From the NCBI RefSeq assembly GCF_009931615.1, contig NZ_CP046620.1, positions 1,317,501 through 1,381,500 on the forward strand: a DNA stretch of 64,000 bases. The letters run 5' to 3'. Position numbers and translations under genes: made by a program. The notes below the pieces were generated by a model. It saw only the letters and a program-made list of their open reading frames with translations. It searched no databases and was not told the DNA's origin. Below, in pieces: positions 6,363 through 15,438 of this stretch (position 1 is the stretch's first letter; each line of letters begins with the position of its first letter). The DNA is from Algicella marina (GTDB lineage: Bacteria; Pseudomonadota; Alphaproteobacteria; Rhodobacterales; Rhodobacteraceae).

Positions 6363-7313
6363 ATGGATATCATGGTTGGTGGTTCGGTATTGGCCCGGTG
6401 CGGGTTCGTCCTCGTGTGTGGGCTTGCCCTTTCGGGATGTGACGAACTGGGGGGCGGCAAAGGTGATGCTGCCGCTTCGGCAACCGTGAATACCTCACGC
6501 GGCCAGCTGCGGATCGAGGAACGCGATGTCGAGGCGCCGGACGTTTTTTCGCTGCGCTCGACCGGGCTCTGGGATGGTCGGCCCACGTTCGGCGGTGTCT
6601 GGGTCGCCGTGCCTCAGAACGTGGAACCGGACCGCGTGAAGATCACCAATCTCGACACCGGCAAGTCCATCGAAGGCGGGCTGTTCCGCAAGGAAGTGGA
6701 CAATCCCGGTCCGAGCATCCTCGTTTCTTCCGATGCCGCGACCGCGATCGGCATGCAGGCCGGAACGCCCGTCGATATGGAACTTGTCGTTCTGCGCCGC
6801 GAGACGGTGGAGATAACCCCGCCTCCGCCTGTTGTGCCGCTTGAAGATGCTGCGCCAGAAGACGACGAAACGGCAGTCGCTGCGGCCGATATCCCGGCTG
6901 AAGGCATATCAACCGAAGCGCTGGAGACTTCTGTTCTAGAGGCAGTGGATGCATCCGTTGCGGCGGTAGAGACCGCCGCAACGGCGGCGGCAACACCTGC
7001 GCCAACACCAGTGGAAGCCCCTGCAACAGCCACGCCGGAACCTGTCGCGCCAGCGCAGGCAGAACTGCTGCCGCCGGCCTCCGAAATTGAACGGCCCTAT
7101 GTTCAGGTAGCGACAGTCAGCAACCCGGCCGGCGCCAATGATATCATCAAAAGGTTGCAGGGTGCGGGGCTGAGTGGGGAGTTGCGTGTCGGCCAGAACG
7201 CTGGCAAGACGATCTTCAGTGTTGTGATCGGTCCGGCGCAGACAACCAAAGAACGCTCCGAAATCCTGGGCAAGGTACGCAAGCTGGGCTTCACCGACGC
7301 CTACCCCGTCTGA
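6363..7313 (+). CDS. SPOR-domain lipoprotein
   Basis: This 316-residue protein has a lipoprotein signal ending LALSGC (lipid Cys about residue 26) followed by DELGGG. After a soluble region comes a long linker rich in Ala, Pro, Glu and Thr (about residues 150-235). The C-terminal SPOR domain (about 240-316) contains YVQVATVSNPAGANDIIKRL and IGPAQTTKERSEILGKVRKL. SPOR domains bind denuded peptidoglycan at the division septum. ATG 6363 was chosen because it starts the lipoprotein signal; an upstream start at 6270 adds no sensible sequence. It is followed after 27 nt by a D,D-carboxypeptidase, a common SPOR/RlpA-like and PBP pairing. Confidence 0.85.
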   Translation: MDIMVGGSVLARCGFVLVCGLALSGCDELGGGKGDAAASATVNTSRGQLRIEERDVEAPDVFSLRSTGLWDGRPTFGGVWVAVPQNVEPDRVKITNLDTGKSIEGGLFRKEVDNPGPSILVSSDAATAIGMQAGTPVDMELVVLRRETVEITPPPPVVPLEDAAPEDDETAVAAADIPAEGISTEALETSVLEAVDASVAAVETAATAAATPAPTPVEAPATATPEPVAPAQAELLPPASEIERPYVQVATVSNPAGANDIIKRLQGAGLSGELRVGQNAGKTIFSVVIGPAQTTKERSEILGKVRKLGFTDAYPV

Positions 7314-7340
7314 CGGCGGGCAATCGAGGAGGAACGGAAG

Positions 7341-8498
7341 ATGCGCTTGGGTTTCCCTACCCGTTTTGCGGCTATTGCGGCCCTGTTCTTGGCGCCATTT
7401 CAGGCTGCTGCATTGGACACAACCGCCCGCGCGGCACTGGTCGTCGACCACAATACGCAAACCGTGCTGCTATCCAAGAACGCCGATATGTCGTTGCCAC
7501 CGGCTTCGATGTCCAAGCTGATGACGCTGTCTATGGTGTTCGAAGCCCTTCAAAGTGGCAGACTTTCGCTCACCGACGAATTTCGCGTTTCTGAAAAAGC
7601 GTGGCAGATGGGCGGCTCGAAGATGTTCCTGCGTGCAGGCAACGAGGTGAGCGTTCAGGATCTGATCCGAGGTGTCATCGTTCAATCCGGCAATGATGCA
7701 TGCGTGGTGCTGGCCGAGGGGCTGGCGGGTTCCGAGGCCGCTTTTGCCGACCGGATGACGCGCCGGGCGCGCGAAATCGGAATGAACAATTCCACCTTTG
7801 CCAATTCCACCGGCTGGCCGCACCCCGACCATCGAATGTCGGCCGAGGATCTGGTGACGCTGGCAACACATCTCATCGACCAGTATCCCGAGTACTACGG
7901 CTATTTCGCGGAACGCAGTTTTACATGGGACGGCATTGACCAGGACAACCGCAATCCGCTGTTGGGCCTGGATGTCGGAGCGGATGGCCTGAAGACCGGG
8001 CATACCGAAGAAGCCGGTTACGGTCTTGTCGGTTCGGCGGAGCGGGACGGCCGCAGGATAACGTTCATGCTGACAGGCCTCGCCAGCGCGCAGGCACGGC
8101 TGGTTGAATCTGAGCGGATCGTCAACTGGGCTTTCCGGGAATTCTATACGCGCACCCTCTTTGAAAAGGACAGTGCAATTTCCTCCGCGGACGTCTGGAT
8201 CGGCTCAGCCCCTACTGTCACGCTGGCCGCGGCGGAAGACATTCGTGTCGTCGTGCCTTTCGAGGAGCGTGAAAACGTTGAAACCAAGGTCATCTACAAC
8301 GGACCGATTGCGGCGCCAATCGCAAAGGGCGACAAACTTGCCGAGTTGGTGGTCAACGTGCCCACTGTCGGTGAACAGCGCATACCGCTTGTCGCCGGCG
8401 AATCCGTCGAGGATGGTGGCTTTCTGACAAGATTCACGGCTTCGGCGCGTATCCTGAGTGGACGGTTGCTCGACACGGCGAACGAGATGATCAACTGA
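7341..8498 (+). CDS. Serine-type D-Ala-D-Ala carboxypeptidase (peptidase S11)
   Basis: This 385-residue periplasmic enzyme has a signal peptide ending QAAALD. The three active-site motifs of penicillin-binding proteins are visible: SMSK (about residues 56-59, in PPASMSKLMT), SGN (VQSGNDACV) and KTG (DGLKTGHTEEAGY). A C-terminal beta domain like that of PBP5 follows from about residue 290. It removes the terminal D-Ala of peptidoglycan side chains. It lies between the SPOR lipoprotein and tmk; tmk begins 1 nt after its stop, so they may share a transcript. GGAGGA precedes the ATG. Confidence 0.93.
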   Translation: MRLGFPTRFAAIAALFLAPFQAAALDTTARAALVVDHNTQTVLLSKNADMSLPPASMSKLMTLSMVFEALQSGRLSLTDEFRVSEKAWQMGGSKMFLRAGNEVSVQDLIRGVIVQSGNDACVVLAEGLAGSEAAFADRMTRRAREIGMNNSTFANSTGWPHPDHRMSAEDLVTLATHLIDQYPEYYGYFAERSFTWDGIDQDNRNPLLGLDVGADGLKTGHTEEAGYGLVGSAERDGRRITFMLTGLASAQARLVESERIVNWAFREFYTRTLFEKDSAISSADVWIGSAPTVTLAAAEDIRVVVPFEERENVETKVIYNGPIAAPIAKGDKLAELVVNVPTVGEQRIPLVAGESVEDGGFLTRFTASARILSGRLLDTANEMIN

Positions 8499-8499
8499 C

Positions 8500-9126
8500 A
8501 TGGGCTCTCAGGGGCGGTTCATCAGCTTTGAGGGTATGGATGGCTGCGGTAAATCCACTCAGGCCCGGTTGCTGGCGGAGCGTCTGAAAGCCGATGGCCA
8601 TGACGTCGTGCTGACACGCGAGCCCGGTGGCTCCGCCGGTGCGGAGGATATTCGCCGTTTGCTGGTGGAAGGCAATCCGGGACGATGGTCACCGGAGACG
8701 GAGATACTGCTGTTCACCGCCGCCCGTCGTGACCACATGGAACGGTTGATCGCCCCGGCGCTTGAACGCGGTGCCATTGTCATCACGGACCGATTTGCCG
8801 ATAGTACCCGTGTGTATCAGGGGGCGGCTCGGGCGGATTTGCGGGATGTTGTCGATGCCCTCCACCAGATGATGATCGGGCAGGAGCCGGACATGACCAT
8901 TGTACTGGACATGGAGGCCGGCGATGCCCTGCAACGCGGACTTGCCCGCCGCTCCGGCGAAGACAGATTTGAGGACATGGGACTGCCGTTTCAGGAACGG
9001 TTAAGGCGCGGTTTTCAGGAACTGGTCCGCGACAATCCGAAACGATGCCGCCTGATTTCCGCAAATGGCTCGGAGACCGAGATCGCCGGCCGTATTGATG
9101 AAACCGTCGGCAGCGTGTTTGCATGA
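8500..9126 (+). CDS. tmk: Thymidylate kinase
   Basis: This 208-residue protein phosphorylates dTMP to dTDP for DNA synthesis. The Walker A segment is FEGMDGCGKSTQ, followed by LTREPGGSAGAEDIR, the DR box ITDRFADSTRVYQG and a lid region LARRSGEDRFED. Length is normal. The end overlaps the start of holB by 4 nt, the standard alphaproteobacterial arrangement. Confidence 0.97.
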   Translation: MGSQGRFISFEGMDGCGKSTQARLLAERLKADGHDVVLTREPGGSAGAEDIRRLLVEGNPGRWSPETEILLFTAARRDHMERLIAPALERGAIVITDRFADSTRVYQGAARADLRDVVDALHQMMIGQEPDMTIVLDMEAGDALQRGLARRSGEDRFEDMGLPFQERLRRGFQELVRDNPKRCRLISANGSETEIAGRIDETVGSVFA

Positions 9127-10220
9127 GTGAAGAGCCGCTTCCCGAGGCGGACAAACTGGATGCGGCCGCGCACCCGCGCCATACCAGCGAATTGTTCGGA
9201 CAGAACGAGGCCGAGGCGACGTTTCTGGAAGCATATAATTCCGAGCGGCTGCACCACGGATGGTTGCTGACCGGGCCGCGCGGTGTTGGAAAGGCGACGC
9301 TCGCGTGGCGGATTGCACGGTTTGTGTTGCGGGGCGACGAGGGCGGACTGTTCGGTCCACCTGCGGATCTGGCGATTGATCCGGAAACGCCAGCGTTCCG
9401 ACGCACGGCGGCGCTTTCGGAGCCGGGGCTGATGTTGTGCCGCCGCGCTTATGATGAAAAGGCCAAACGCCTGAAAATCCAGCTAACCGTTGAAGAGGTG
9501 CGCAAACTCAAACACTTTTTCGAGGTTTCGGCCACCGATGGCGGTTGGCGGGTCGCCATTGTCGATGCTGCCGACGAAATGAATACAGCGGCGGCCAATG
9601 CTCTTCTGAAGATCCTCGAGGAACCACCAGCGAAAGCGCTGCTTCTGCTCGTGTGCCATCGCCCTGCCCGGCTGCTGCCGACGATCCGATCCCGCTGCCG
9701 GACGCTGAAGCTGCGGCCGCTTGGGAATGACGATCTCGTCGCGGCTCTGGCGTCACTGGGCCATGACGCGTCGCTCGGTCCGGTGGAAACAATGTTGGCG
9801 GCGGGATCAGTCGGTGAGGCCTTGCGCGTTCTGGAGGGCGACGGCGCGTCACTCTATCTGGATATTCTCGCGCTGCTCGGCAGTGCCCGGCAACTCGATA
9901 CGGCACGCGTTCTGGCTCTCGCGGACAAGGCAGCTGGGCGAGGTTCCGAGGCAGCATATGATCTGATCCTGCGGTTGACGGGCCTGGCACTGGCGCGGAT
10001 GGCGCGGGCTGGCGCCGGTGGAGAAGCGCTCCTGCCGCAGGAACAGGAAGTGGCTGAGATGCTTTGTCCCGGTCTGCAGCCAGCGCAGGCTTGGGCCGAG
10101 GCACTGCAGGATATAGAGGCACGCGCCGCCCATGCGCGCGCCGTAAACATCGACCCGGCACAAGTCATCCTGGACAGTTGGATCGCGATCTCGCGCGCCG
10201 CACGCTCCATTGCGGCATGA
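9123..10220 (+). CDS. holB: DNA polymerase III subunit delta'
   Basis: This 365-residue clamp-loader subunit has an AAA+ fold with WLLTGPRGVGKATLAWRIAR (Walker A-like), DAADEMNTAAANALLKILEEP (the conserved NALLKxLEEP box) and LLPTIRSRCRTLKLRPL (the SRC sensor motif). It works in the delta-gamma/tau-delta' complex that loads the beta clamp. It is translationally coupled to tmk and followed by tatD, the typical order in this group. Confidence 0.95.
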   Translation: MSEEPLPEADKLDAAAHPRHTSELFGQNEAEATFLEAYNSERLHHGWLLTGPRGVGKATLAWRIARFVLRGDEGGLFGPPADLAIDPETPAFRRTAALSEPGLMLCRRAYDEKAKRLKIQLTVEEVRKLKHFFEVSATDGGWRVAIVDAADEMNTAAANALLKILEEPPAKALLLLVCHRPARLLPTIRSRCRTLKLRPLGNDDLVAALASLGHDASLGPVETMLAAGSVGEALRVLEGDGASLYLDILALLGSARQLDTARVLALADKAAGRGSEAAYDLILRLTGLALARMARAGAGGEALLPQEQEVAEMLCPGLQPAQAWAEALQDIEARAAHARAVNIDPAQVILDSWIAISRAARSIAA

Positions 10221-10293
10221 GCCTGCCTTGACGCTCCTCCGGGGTTCCTAGATACCTCGAGGGAGTGAATGACACGATCCGGAAGGCCCTCCC

Positions 10294-11079
10294 TTGCTTG
10301 ATCTCGTAGACAGCCATTGCCACCTCGATTTCCCGGATTTCGAGGGCCAGTCGGCGGAAATCGTGGCGCGCGCTCGGGCGGCGGGCGTGCGGCGGATGGT
10401 GACGATCTGCACCCGTCTGCGAAGCGAACCGGAGGTGAGGGCGTTGGCGGAAGCGCATGACGGTGTTTTCTACGCCGCCGGCACTCACCCGATGAACGCC
10501 GCAGACGAACCTCTGGCGACCGTCGATGAATTGCTGGCGCTGACGAAACATCCGAAATTCGTGGGAATTGGCGAGACGGGGCTCGACTATCATTATACTT
10601 CCGAGAGCAAGGATGTGCAGAAGGAAAGCCTGCGCATCCACATTGCAGCCGCGCGGAAAAGCGGCTTGCCGCTGATTATCCACGCGCGGGCTGCTGATGA
10701 GGACATGGCCGAAATTCTGTCTGAGGAATTTAGAAACGGCGCCTATTCCTGCGTGATGCACTGCTTCTCCTCTGGCCCGGAGTTGGCGCGTGCCGCACTC
10801 GATCTGGGTTTCTATCTGTCGATGTCCGGGATCGCGACTTTCAAGAAATCGCAGGCTCTGCGCGACATCTTTGCAGCAGCACCGCTGGATCGCGTGTTGG
10901 TGGAAACCGACAGCCCCTATCTCGCGCCGGTTCCGCATCGAGGTAAACGAAACGAGCCGGCCTTCGTGGCCCACACGGCGGCAACCGGCGCCGATATCTT
11001 CGGCCTCTCGCCGGAAGAATTCGCGGATGCGACAACGGCCAACTTCGAACGCCTCTTCTCCAAGGTGGTCGATGGCTGA
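10294..11079 (+). CDS. tatD: TatD-family metal-dependent deoxyribonuclease
   Basis: This 261-residue TIM-barrel amidohydrolase-type nuclease shows DSHCHLDF at the N-terminus, the metal Glu in GIGETGLDYHY, His in IIHARAADED, VMHCFSSG and the final Asp in VLVETDSPYLAP. The start is unusual. The frame has a TGA at 10270 and no ATG before the DSHCH motif, so TTG at 10294 with GGAAGG 7 nt upstream is the best choice. Its end overlaps the next start by 8 nt. The role is in DNA repair or nucleotide turnover. Confidence 0.92.
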   Translation: MLDLVDSHCHLDFPDFEGQSAEIVARARAAGVRRMVTICTRLRSEPEVRALAEAHDGVFYAAGTHPMNAADEPLATVDELLALTKHPKFVGIGETGLDYHYTSESKDVQKESLRIHIAAARKSGLPLIIHARAADEDMAEILSEEFRNGAYSCVMHCFSSGPELARAALDLGFYLSMSGIATFKKSQALRDIFAAAPLDRVLVETDSPYLAPVPHRGKRNEPAFVAHTAATGADIFGLSPEEFADATTANFERLFSKVVDG

Positions 11080-11869
11080 ACTGGCGATCACGATCCTGGG
11101 CTGCGGTTCGTCCGGCGGAGTCCCGCGATTGGGTGGCCACTGGGGCGCCTGCGATCCAGAGAATCCGAAGAACCATCGTCGACGATGCTCGATCCTTGTC
11201 GAGAAGACCGATGGCAGCGGGACAACCCGGGTGCTGGTCGACAGTTCACCGGACCTGAGAATGCAACTTCTGGACGCCGGCGTCGGCCATCTTGACGCGG
11301 TTGTCTATACGCATGAGCACGCCGACCACGTGCACGGTCTCGACGACCTGCGGATGATCGTCTTCAATCGCCGCAGTCGCCTGCCCGTATGGGCAGATAC
11401 CAAAACCACAGCCTCTCTGACGGCCCGTTTTGGATATGCTTTCATTCAACCCGAGGGCAGCAGCTACCCGCCGATCCTCGAACTGAACGCCATCGACGGA
11501 GCCTTCAAGATTTCCGGGGAAGGTGGCGATGTGCCGTTTCTTCCGTTTCGCGTCCAGCACGGGGGTATCACCTCGCTGGGTTTCAGAATCCATGATATCG
11601 CCTACCTGCCAGATGTAAGTGACATGCCGGCGGACGTCTGGCCTCTGCTGGAGGGGTTGCAAATGTGGATCCTGGATTCACTGCGCTATACGCCGCATCC
11701 CACCCATATCAATTTCGAGACGGCGTTGGCTTGGATCGACCGCGTTTCTCCGAAAGCCGCTATCCTGACCAACCTGCATATCGATATGGATCACGACACA
11801 GTTGCGGCCGAGACACCCTCCCATATCCGCCCGGCCCATGACGGGCTCCGACTGAGTTTCGAGGTCTGA
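11072..11869 (+). CDS. Metallo-beta-lactamase-fold hydrolase (PhnP-like)
   Basis: This 265-residue protein begins ELAITILGCGSSGGVPRLGG and carries the metal motif YTHEHADHVHGLDDLR (H-x-H-x-D-H), plus later Asp and His residues in YLPDVSDM and TNLHIDMDHD. It belongs to the PhnP/RNase Z-like branch of the superfamily, with phosphodiesterase-type chemistry. Placement after tatD (8-nt overlap) is conserved in Rhodobacterales and suggests a link to nucleotide or cyclic phosphate turnover rather than phosphonates, as no phn genes are near. The substrate is unknown. Confidence 0.88.
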   Translation: MAELAITILGCGSSGGVPRLGGHWGACDPENPKNHRRRCSILVEKTDGSGTTRVLVDSSPDLRMQLLDAGVGHLDAVVYTHEHADHVHGLDDLRMIVFNRRSRLPVWADTKTTASLTARFGYAFIQPEGSSYPPILELNAIDGAFKISGEGGDVPFLPFRVQHGGITSLGFRIHDIAYLPDVSDMPADVWPLLEGLQMWILDSLRYTPHPTHINFETALAWIDRVSPKAAILTNLHIDMDHDTVAAETPSHIRPAHDGLRLSFEV

Positions 11870-12811
11870 ATGCTGGTACTGCTCGACGTCGTCATCCCCG
11901 TATTTCTGGTGATCGGGGCCGGTTATCTTGCCGTAAAAGCCAAATTTTTTGCTGATCCGCATCTCGATGCGCTCATGAACTTCACTCAGCACATTGCCAT
12001 TCCTGTCCTGCTGTTCCGGGCGGCACTGATGCTGGAGTTGGGCGAGGTGTTTGACCCGCGTCTGCTGCTGTCTTTCTACACTGGCAACACGGTGGCATTC
12101 TTTCTAGGCATTCTTGCCGCACGGTTGATTTTCAAGCGCCGTCCAGGTGAGGCCGTGGCTATCGGGTTCGGGGCGTTGTTTTCGAATTCCGTTATACTTG
12201 GCGTGCCGATCATCGAGCGTGCCTACGGCGGCGAGGTAATGGATGCCGCCTTCGCAATTATCGCCATCCATGCGCCGTTCTGCTACGTCCTCGGGATTAC
12301 GGTGATGGAGATCAGCCGCGCCGATGGACGCAGTGCAGCCGATACTGGCAAGGCAGTACTGCACGCGGTTGTCCGTAACGCCCTAATGATCGGACTGGGA
12401 TTGGGATTTCTGGGTAATTTCAGCGGCTTGGTTCTTCCGGATACCGTGATGGCGGCCGTTGACATGATCGTGCGAGCGGCCCTGCCGACGGCGCTGTTTG
12501 CTTTGGGCGGAGTGTTGACGCGATACCGGATGCGAGCTTCACTTGGGGAGGCCGGCATGGTCGCCTTGCTGTCATTGGTGCTGCATCCAGCAATAGCCTA
12601 TGTGATCAGCCACCATTTCTTTGATCTCGAGCTAAGCTTTGTTCGCGCAGCGGTGTTGACGGCCAGCATGGCGCCAGGGGTGAACACCTATGTCTTCGCC
12701 ACGTTGTATCACCGGGCGGAGGATGTAGCGGCATCCACCGTGCTGCTGGCCACGGGCGTATCCGTGTTAAGCGTCTCGGTATGGCTGACAATCCTGAACA
12801 ATCTCGGGTAG
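11870..12811 (+). CDS. AEC-family (auxin efflux carrier type) transporter
   Basis: This 313-residue membrane protein has about ten hydrophobic segments and starts LVLLDVVIPVFLVIGAGYLAV. It shows the AEC features of two five-helix halves and the segment FGALFSNSVILGVPIIERAYG in the first half. Bacterial AEC proteins move organic acids such as malate or malonate; the substrate here is unknown. It starts directly after the stop of the PhnP-like gene, so it probably shares a transcript. It converges on the flavoprotein gene downstream with a 7-bp gap. Confidence 0.85.
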   Translation: MLVLLDVVIPVFLVIGAGYLAVKAKFFADPHLDALMNFTQHIAIPVLLFRAALMLELGEVFDPRLLLSFYTGNTVAFFLGILAARLIFKRRPGEAVAIGFGALFSNSVILGVPIIERAYGGEVMDAAFAIIAIHAPFCYVLGITVMEISRADGRSAADTGKAVLHAVVRNALMIGLGLGFLGNFSGLVLPDTVMAAVDMIVRAALPTALFALGGVLTRYRMRASLGEAGMVALLSLVLHPAIAYVISHHFFDLELSFVRAAVLTASMAPGVNTYVFATLYHRAEDVAASTVLLATGVSVLSVSVWLTILNNLG

Positions 12812-12818
12812 CCCCAGA

Positions 12819-15260
12819 TCAAGTGCGCATCCGCTGTGAACGCGGATCGTAGAATGGTTGCAGCGACGGCGTTGCAACGTGTTTTTCGCCTGCGATTTCA
12901 ATGTGGTATTTCGATTGTAATAAGTCCTCACCTGTCTCGCCACGTGCCGGCACGTATCCCATACCCAAGCTCGAACCGACGGTATGGCCATAGGCGCCGG
13001 ATGTAATCAGACCGACGATTTCGCCGTCGCGCCAGATCGGCTCATTGTGGTGCAGCATCAACTCCGGCTCATCCATCCGGAATTGTAGCAGGCGCGATTT
13101 CAAACCATTATCCTTTCGGCGCAGCACAGCATCTCTGCCGATGAAGTCCGGTTTCTTGGTGCAGACGGCAAAACCCAGACCGGCCTCAAGCACGTGATCG
13201 TCGCTGGAGATGTCATGGCCGAAATGGCGGAAGCCCTTCTCCATGCGCAAGCTGTCCATGGCGTGGAGACCGCAGAGCTTCAGATCATGCGGCTCGCCTG
13301 CCTGCCACAAGGCCTCGAACACATGCGCTGCCTGATCGGCAGAGACGTACAGTTCCCAGCCAAGTTCGCCGACGTACGACACCCGATGCGCCCGAGCGAG
13401 CGCCATACCTATCTCAATTTCCTGCATGGTTCCAAAGGGTTGAACGCCATTGCCGATATCTTGCGGTACGATCTCGGGAAGAATGTCGCGCGATCGGGGC
13501 CCCATCAGGCAGAGCACCGCTTCGGCGGCGGTGACATCGGTGATTACCGCAAAATTGTCGCTGACGTGACGATGGAGCCAAGCCATGTCCCTGATTACCG
13601 TTGCGGCCGGCGTCACCATCAGGAAGGCGGTTTCCGAAAGTCGGGTGACGGTCACGTCCGCCTCGATCCCCCCGGATCGGTTAAGCATCTGAGTGTATAC
13701 GATCTTTCCGATTGGAACGTCGATTTCGTTGGCGCAGACACGATTCAGAAAGCGCGCGGCATCGCGGCCCTCAATCCGCAGTTTTCCAAAGGAAGACATG
13801 TCGTAGAGGCCAGCGCCCTCACGGATAGACAGATGTTCAACCCGTTGATTTTCATGCCAGTTCTGACGATGCCAACTGTAGCGATAGTCTGTTTCCTGAC
13901 CCGGTCGGGCGAACCAGTTCGCCCGCTCCCACCCTGCGGTCTCTCCGAAGACTGCGTCGCGCGACTTGAGTGCCTCGTGGATAGGTGAGCGGCGAATGTC
14001 GCGGGCGGTTTCAAACTGGCGGTGGGGATAGTGATCGGCGTAGAGAAGGCCCAGAGTTTCGCTAACACGTGCGGCCAAGTACTTACGACTCCTCTGGAAA
14101 CCAAAGGCGCGGCGAATGTCGCAATCCCACAGATCAAAGGGCGGTTCACCATGCTCTATCCAGTGGGCAAGTGCCATGCCGGCCCCACCCGAACTGGCGA
14201 TGCCGATGGAATTGTAGCCAGCAGCAACCCAGTAGCCGCGCAGATTGGGAGCTTCACCGAGGTAGTATCGATCGTCAGGCGTAAAACTTTCGGGTCCGTT
14301 GAAGAACGTGTGAATACCGGTGTTTGCCAGCATCGGCATGCGGGATACGGCCTGTTCCAAGATCGGCTCGAAGTGATCAAAATCCTCAGGAAGTTGATCA
14401 AATTCAAAGTCTTCCGGAATTCCGCTCATACCCCACGGTTTGGCTTTGGGCTCAAACGCGCCCAACAAGATCTTGCCCGCGTCTTCCTTGTAATAGGCGC
14501 ATTCGTCGGGGACGCGGAGGACTGGCAGGCGTGGAAGGTCTGGAATGGATTCGGTGACGATGTAGAAATGCTCGCAGGCGTGAAGCGGGAGGGTGACGCC
14601 GCTTTTGGCGGCAAGGTCTCGCCCCCACATACCGCCGCAGTTGATGACGATTTCAGCGTCGATGCTGCCTATATCGCCGCGAGATTGCCATTTGATTCCA
14701 GTGACTTGTCCTCGTTCTTGCAGAACATCCAGCACCTTGACCCCTTCCTCGATCCGAACCCCGCGCTGACGGGCGCCCTTGGCGAGGGCGAGGGCGATGT
14801 TGGCCGGGTCGGCCTGACCGTCACCGGGAAGATGGACAGCGGCGCGAAAGCCGTCCGTATTAAGGTGGGGATAAAGGTCTAGCAGCGTTTCCTGAGTGAT
14901 TTCATGGGCTTCCACGCCAAGAGCACGAGCGAGACTTGCTTGACGCAGGATTTCCTCGCGCCGGTCATCTGTCAGAGCGAGAGTGATGGATCCGGTCTGG
15001 CGCATGCCTGTGGCAATCCCGGTTTCCGATTCGAGTTTTGTATATAAATCAGCACTGTAGCGGGCGAGCTTCGTCTGGTTTTCGGTGGCGCGAAGTTGTG
15101 CGATCAACCCGGCAGCGTGCCAGGTGGTGCCGGAAGTCAATGACTTGCGTTCCAGCAGCAGGATGTCTTGCCAGCCGAGTTTGGCAAGGTGATAGGCAAC
15201 GGAACAGCCGGATATACCGCCGCCGATGATGACGACGCGGGCCGAGGTGGGCAGGGTCAT
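12819..15260 (-). CDS. FAD-dependent dimethylglycine/sarcosine-dehydrogenase-like protein with GcvT domain
   Basis: This 813-residue protein has an N-terminal DAO-type FAD domain (VVIIGGGISGCSVAYHLAKLG; then TSGTTWHAAGL, where related enzymes attach flavin to His). After about residue 430 come the aminomethyltransferase (GcvT) domains with HLSIREGAGLYDMSSFGKL and the C-terminal barrel ending YGHTVGSSLGMGYV. Such enzymes demethylate N-methyl glycines and pass the one-carbon unit to tetrahydrofolate. The exact substrate cannot be read from sequence. Transcription may be governed by three 11-bp-spaced repeats just upstream (15284-15313). It borders the taurine locus but need not belong to it. 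Confidence 0.85.
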   Translation of the reverse strand: MTLPTSARVVIIGGGISGCSVAYHLAKLGWQDILLLERKSLTSGTTWHAAGLIAQLRATENQTKLARYSADLYTKLESETGIATGMRQTGSITLALTDDRREEILRQASLARALGVEAHEITQETLLDLYPHLNTDGFRAAVHLPGDGQADPANIALALAKGARQRGVRIEEGVKVLDVLQERGQVTGIKWQSRGDIGSIDAEIVINCGGMWGRDLAAKSGVTLPLHACEHFYIVTESIPDLPRLPVLRVPDECAYYKEDAGKILLGAFEPKAKPWGMSGIPEDFEFDQLPEDFDHFEPILEQAVSRMPMLANTGIHTFFNGPESFTPDDRYYLGEAPNLRGYWVAAGYNSIGIASSGGAGMALAHWIEHGEPPFDLWDCDIRRAFGFQRSRKYLAARVSETLGLLYADHYPHRQFETARDIRRSPIHEALKSRDAVFGETAGWERANWFARPGQETDYRYSWHRQNWHENQRVEHLSIREGAGLYDMSSFGKLRIEGRDAARFLNRVCANEIDVPIGKIVYTQMLNRSGGIEADVTVTRLSETAFLMVTPAATVIRDMAWLHRHVSDNFAVITDVTAAEAVLCLMGPRSRDILPEIVPQDIGNGVQPFGTMQEIEIGMALARAHRVSYVGELGWELYVSADQAAHVFEALWQAGEPHDLKLCGLHAMDSLRMEKGFRHFGHDISSDDHVLEAGLGFAVCTKKPDFIGRDAVLRRKDNGLKSRLLQFRMDEPELMLHHNEPIWRDGEIVGLITSGAYGHTVGSSLGMGYVPARGETGEDLLQSKYHIEIAGEKHVATPSLQPFYDPRSQRMRT

Positions 15261-15283
15261 GTGGCGCCTCTGCGAAAGCTGGG

Positions 15284-15313
15284 TTTGGTATGGGTTTGGT
15301 ATGGATTTGGTAT
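15284..15313. repeat. Three direct repeats with 11-bp period upstream of the flavoprotein gene
   Basis: TTTGGTAT occurs at 15284, 15295 and 15306, an exact 11-bp period. The first copy begins 24 bp upstream of the flavoprotein start codon (ATG at 15260, minus strand). One copy per helical turn suggests a cooperative regulator site or a slippage-prone leader element. Confidence 0.5.
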
Positions 15314-15438
15314 TGCGACTGTTTCACTCGGGATTTGCGTCGATTTTTTGTAGAAACTCCCCACCGGGCGCACCGTTTGCGCATGGGTAAGCCGACGCCC
15401 GGGGCCGCTCGCCATACTGGAGGAGTATCGCGACCGCT

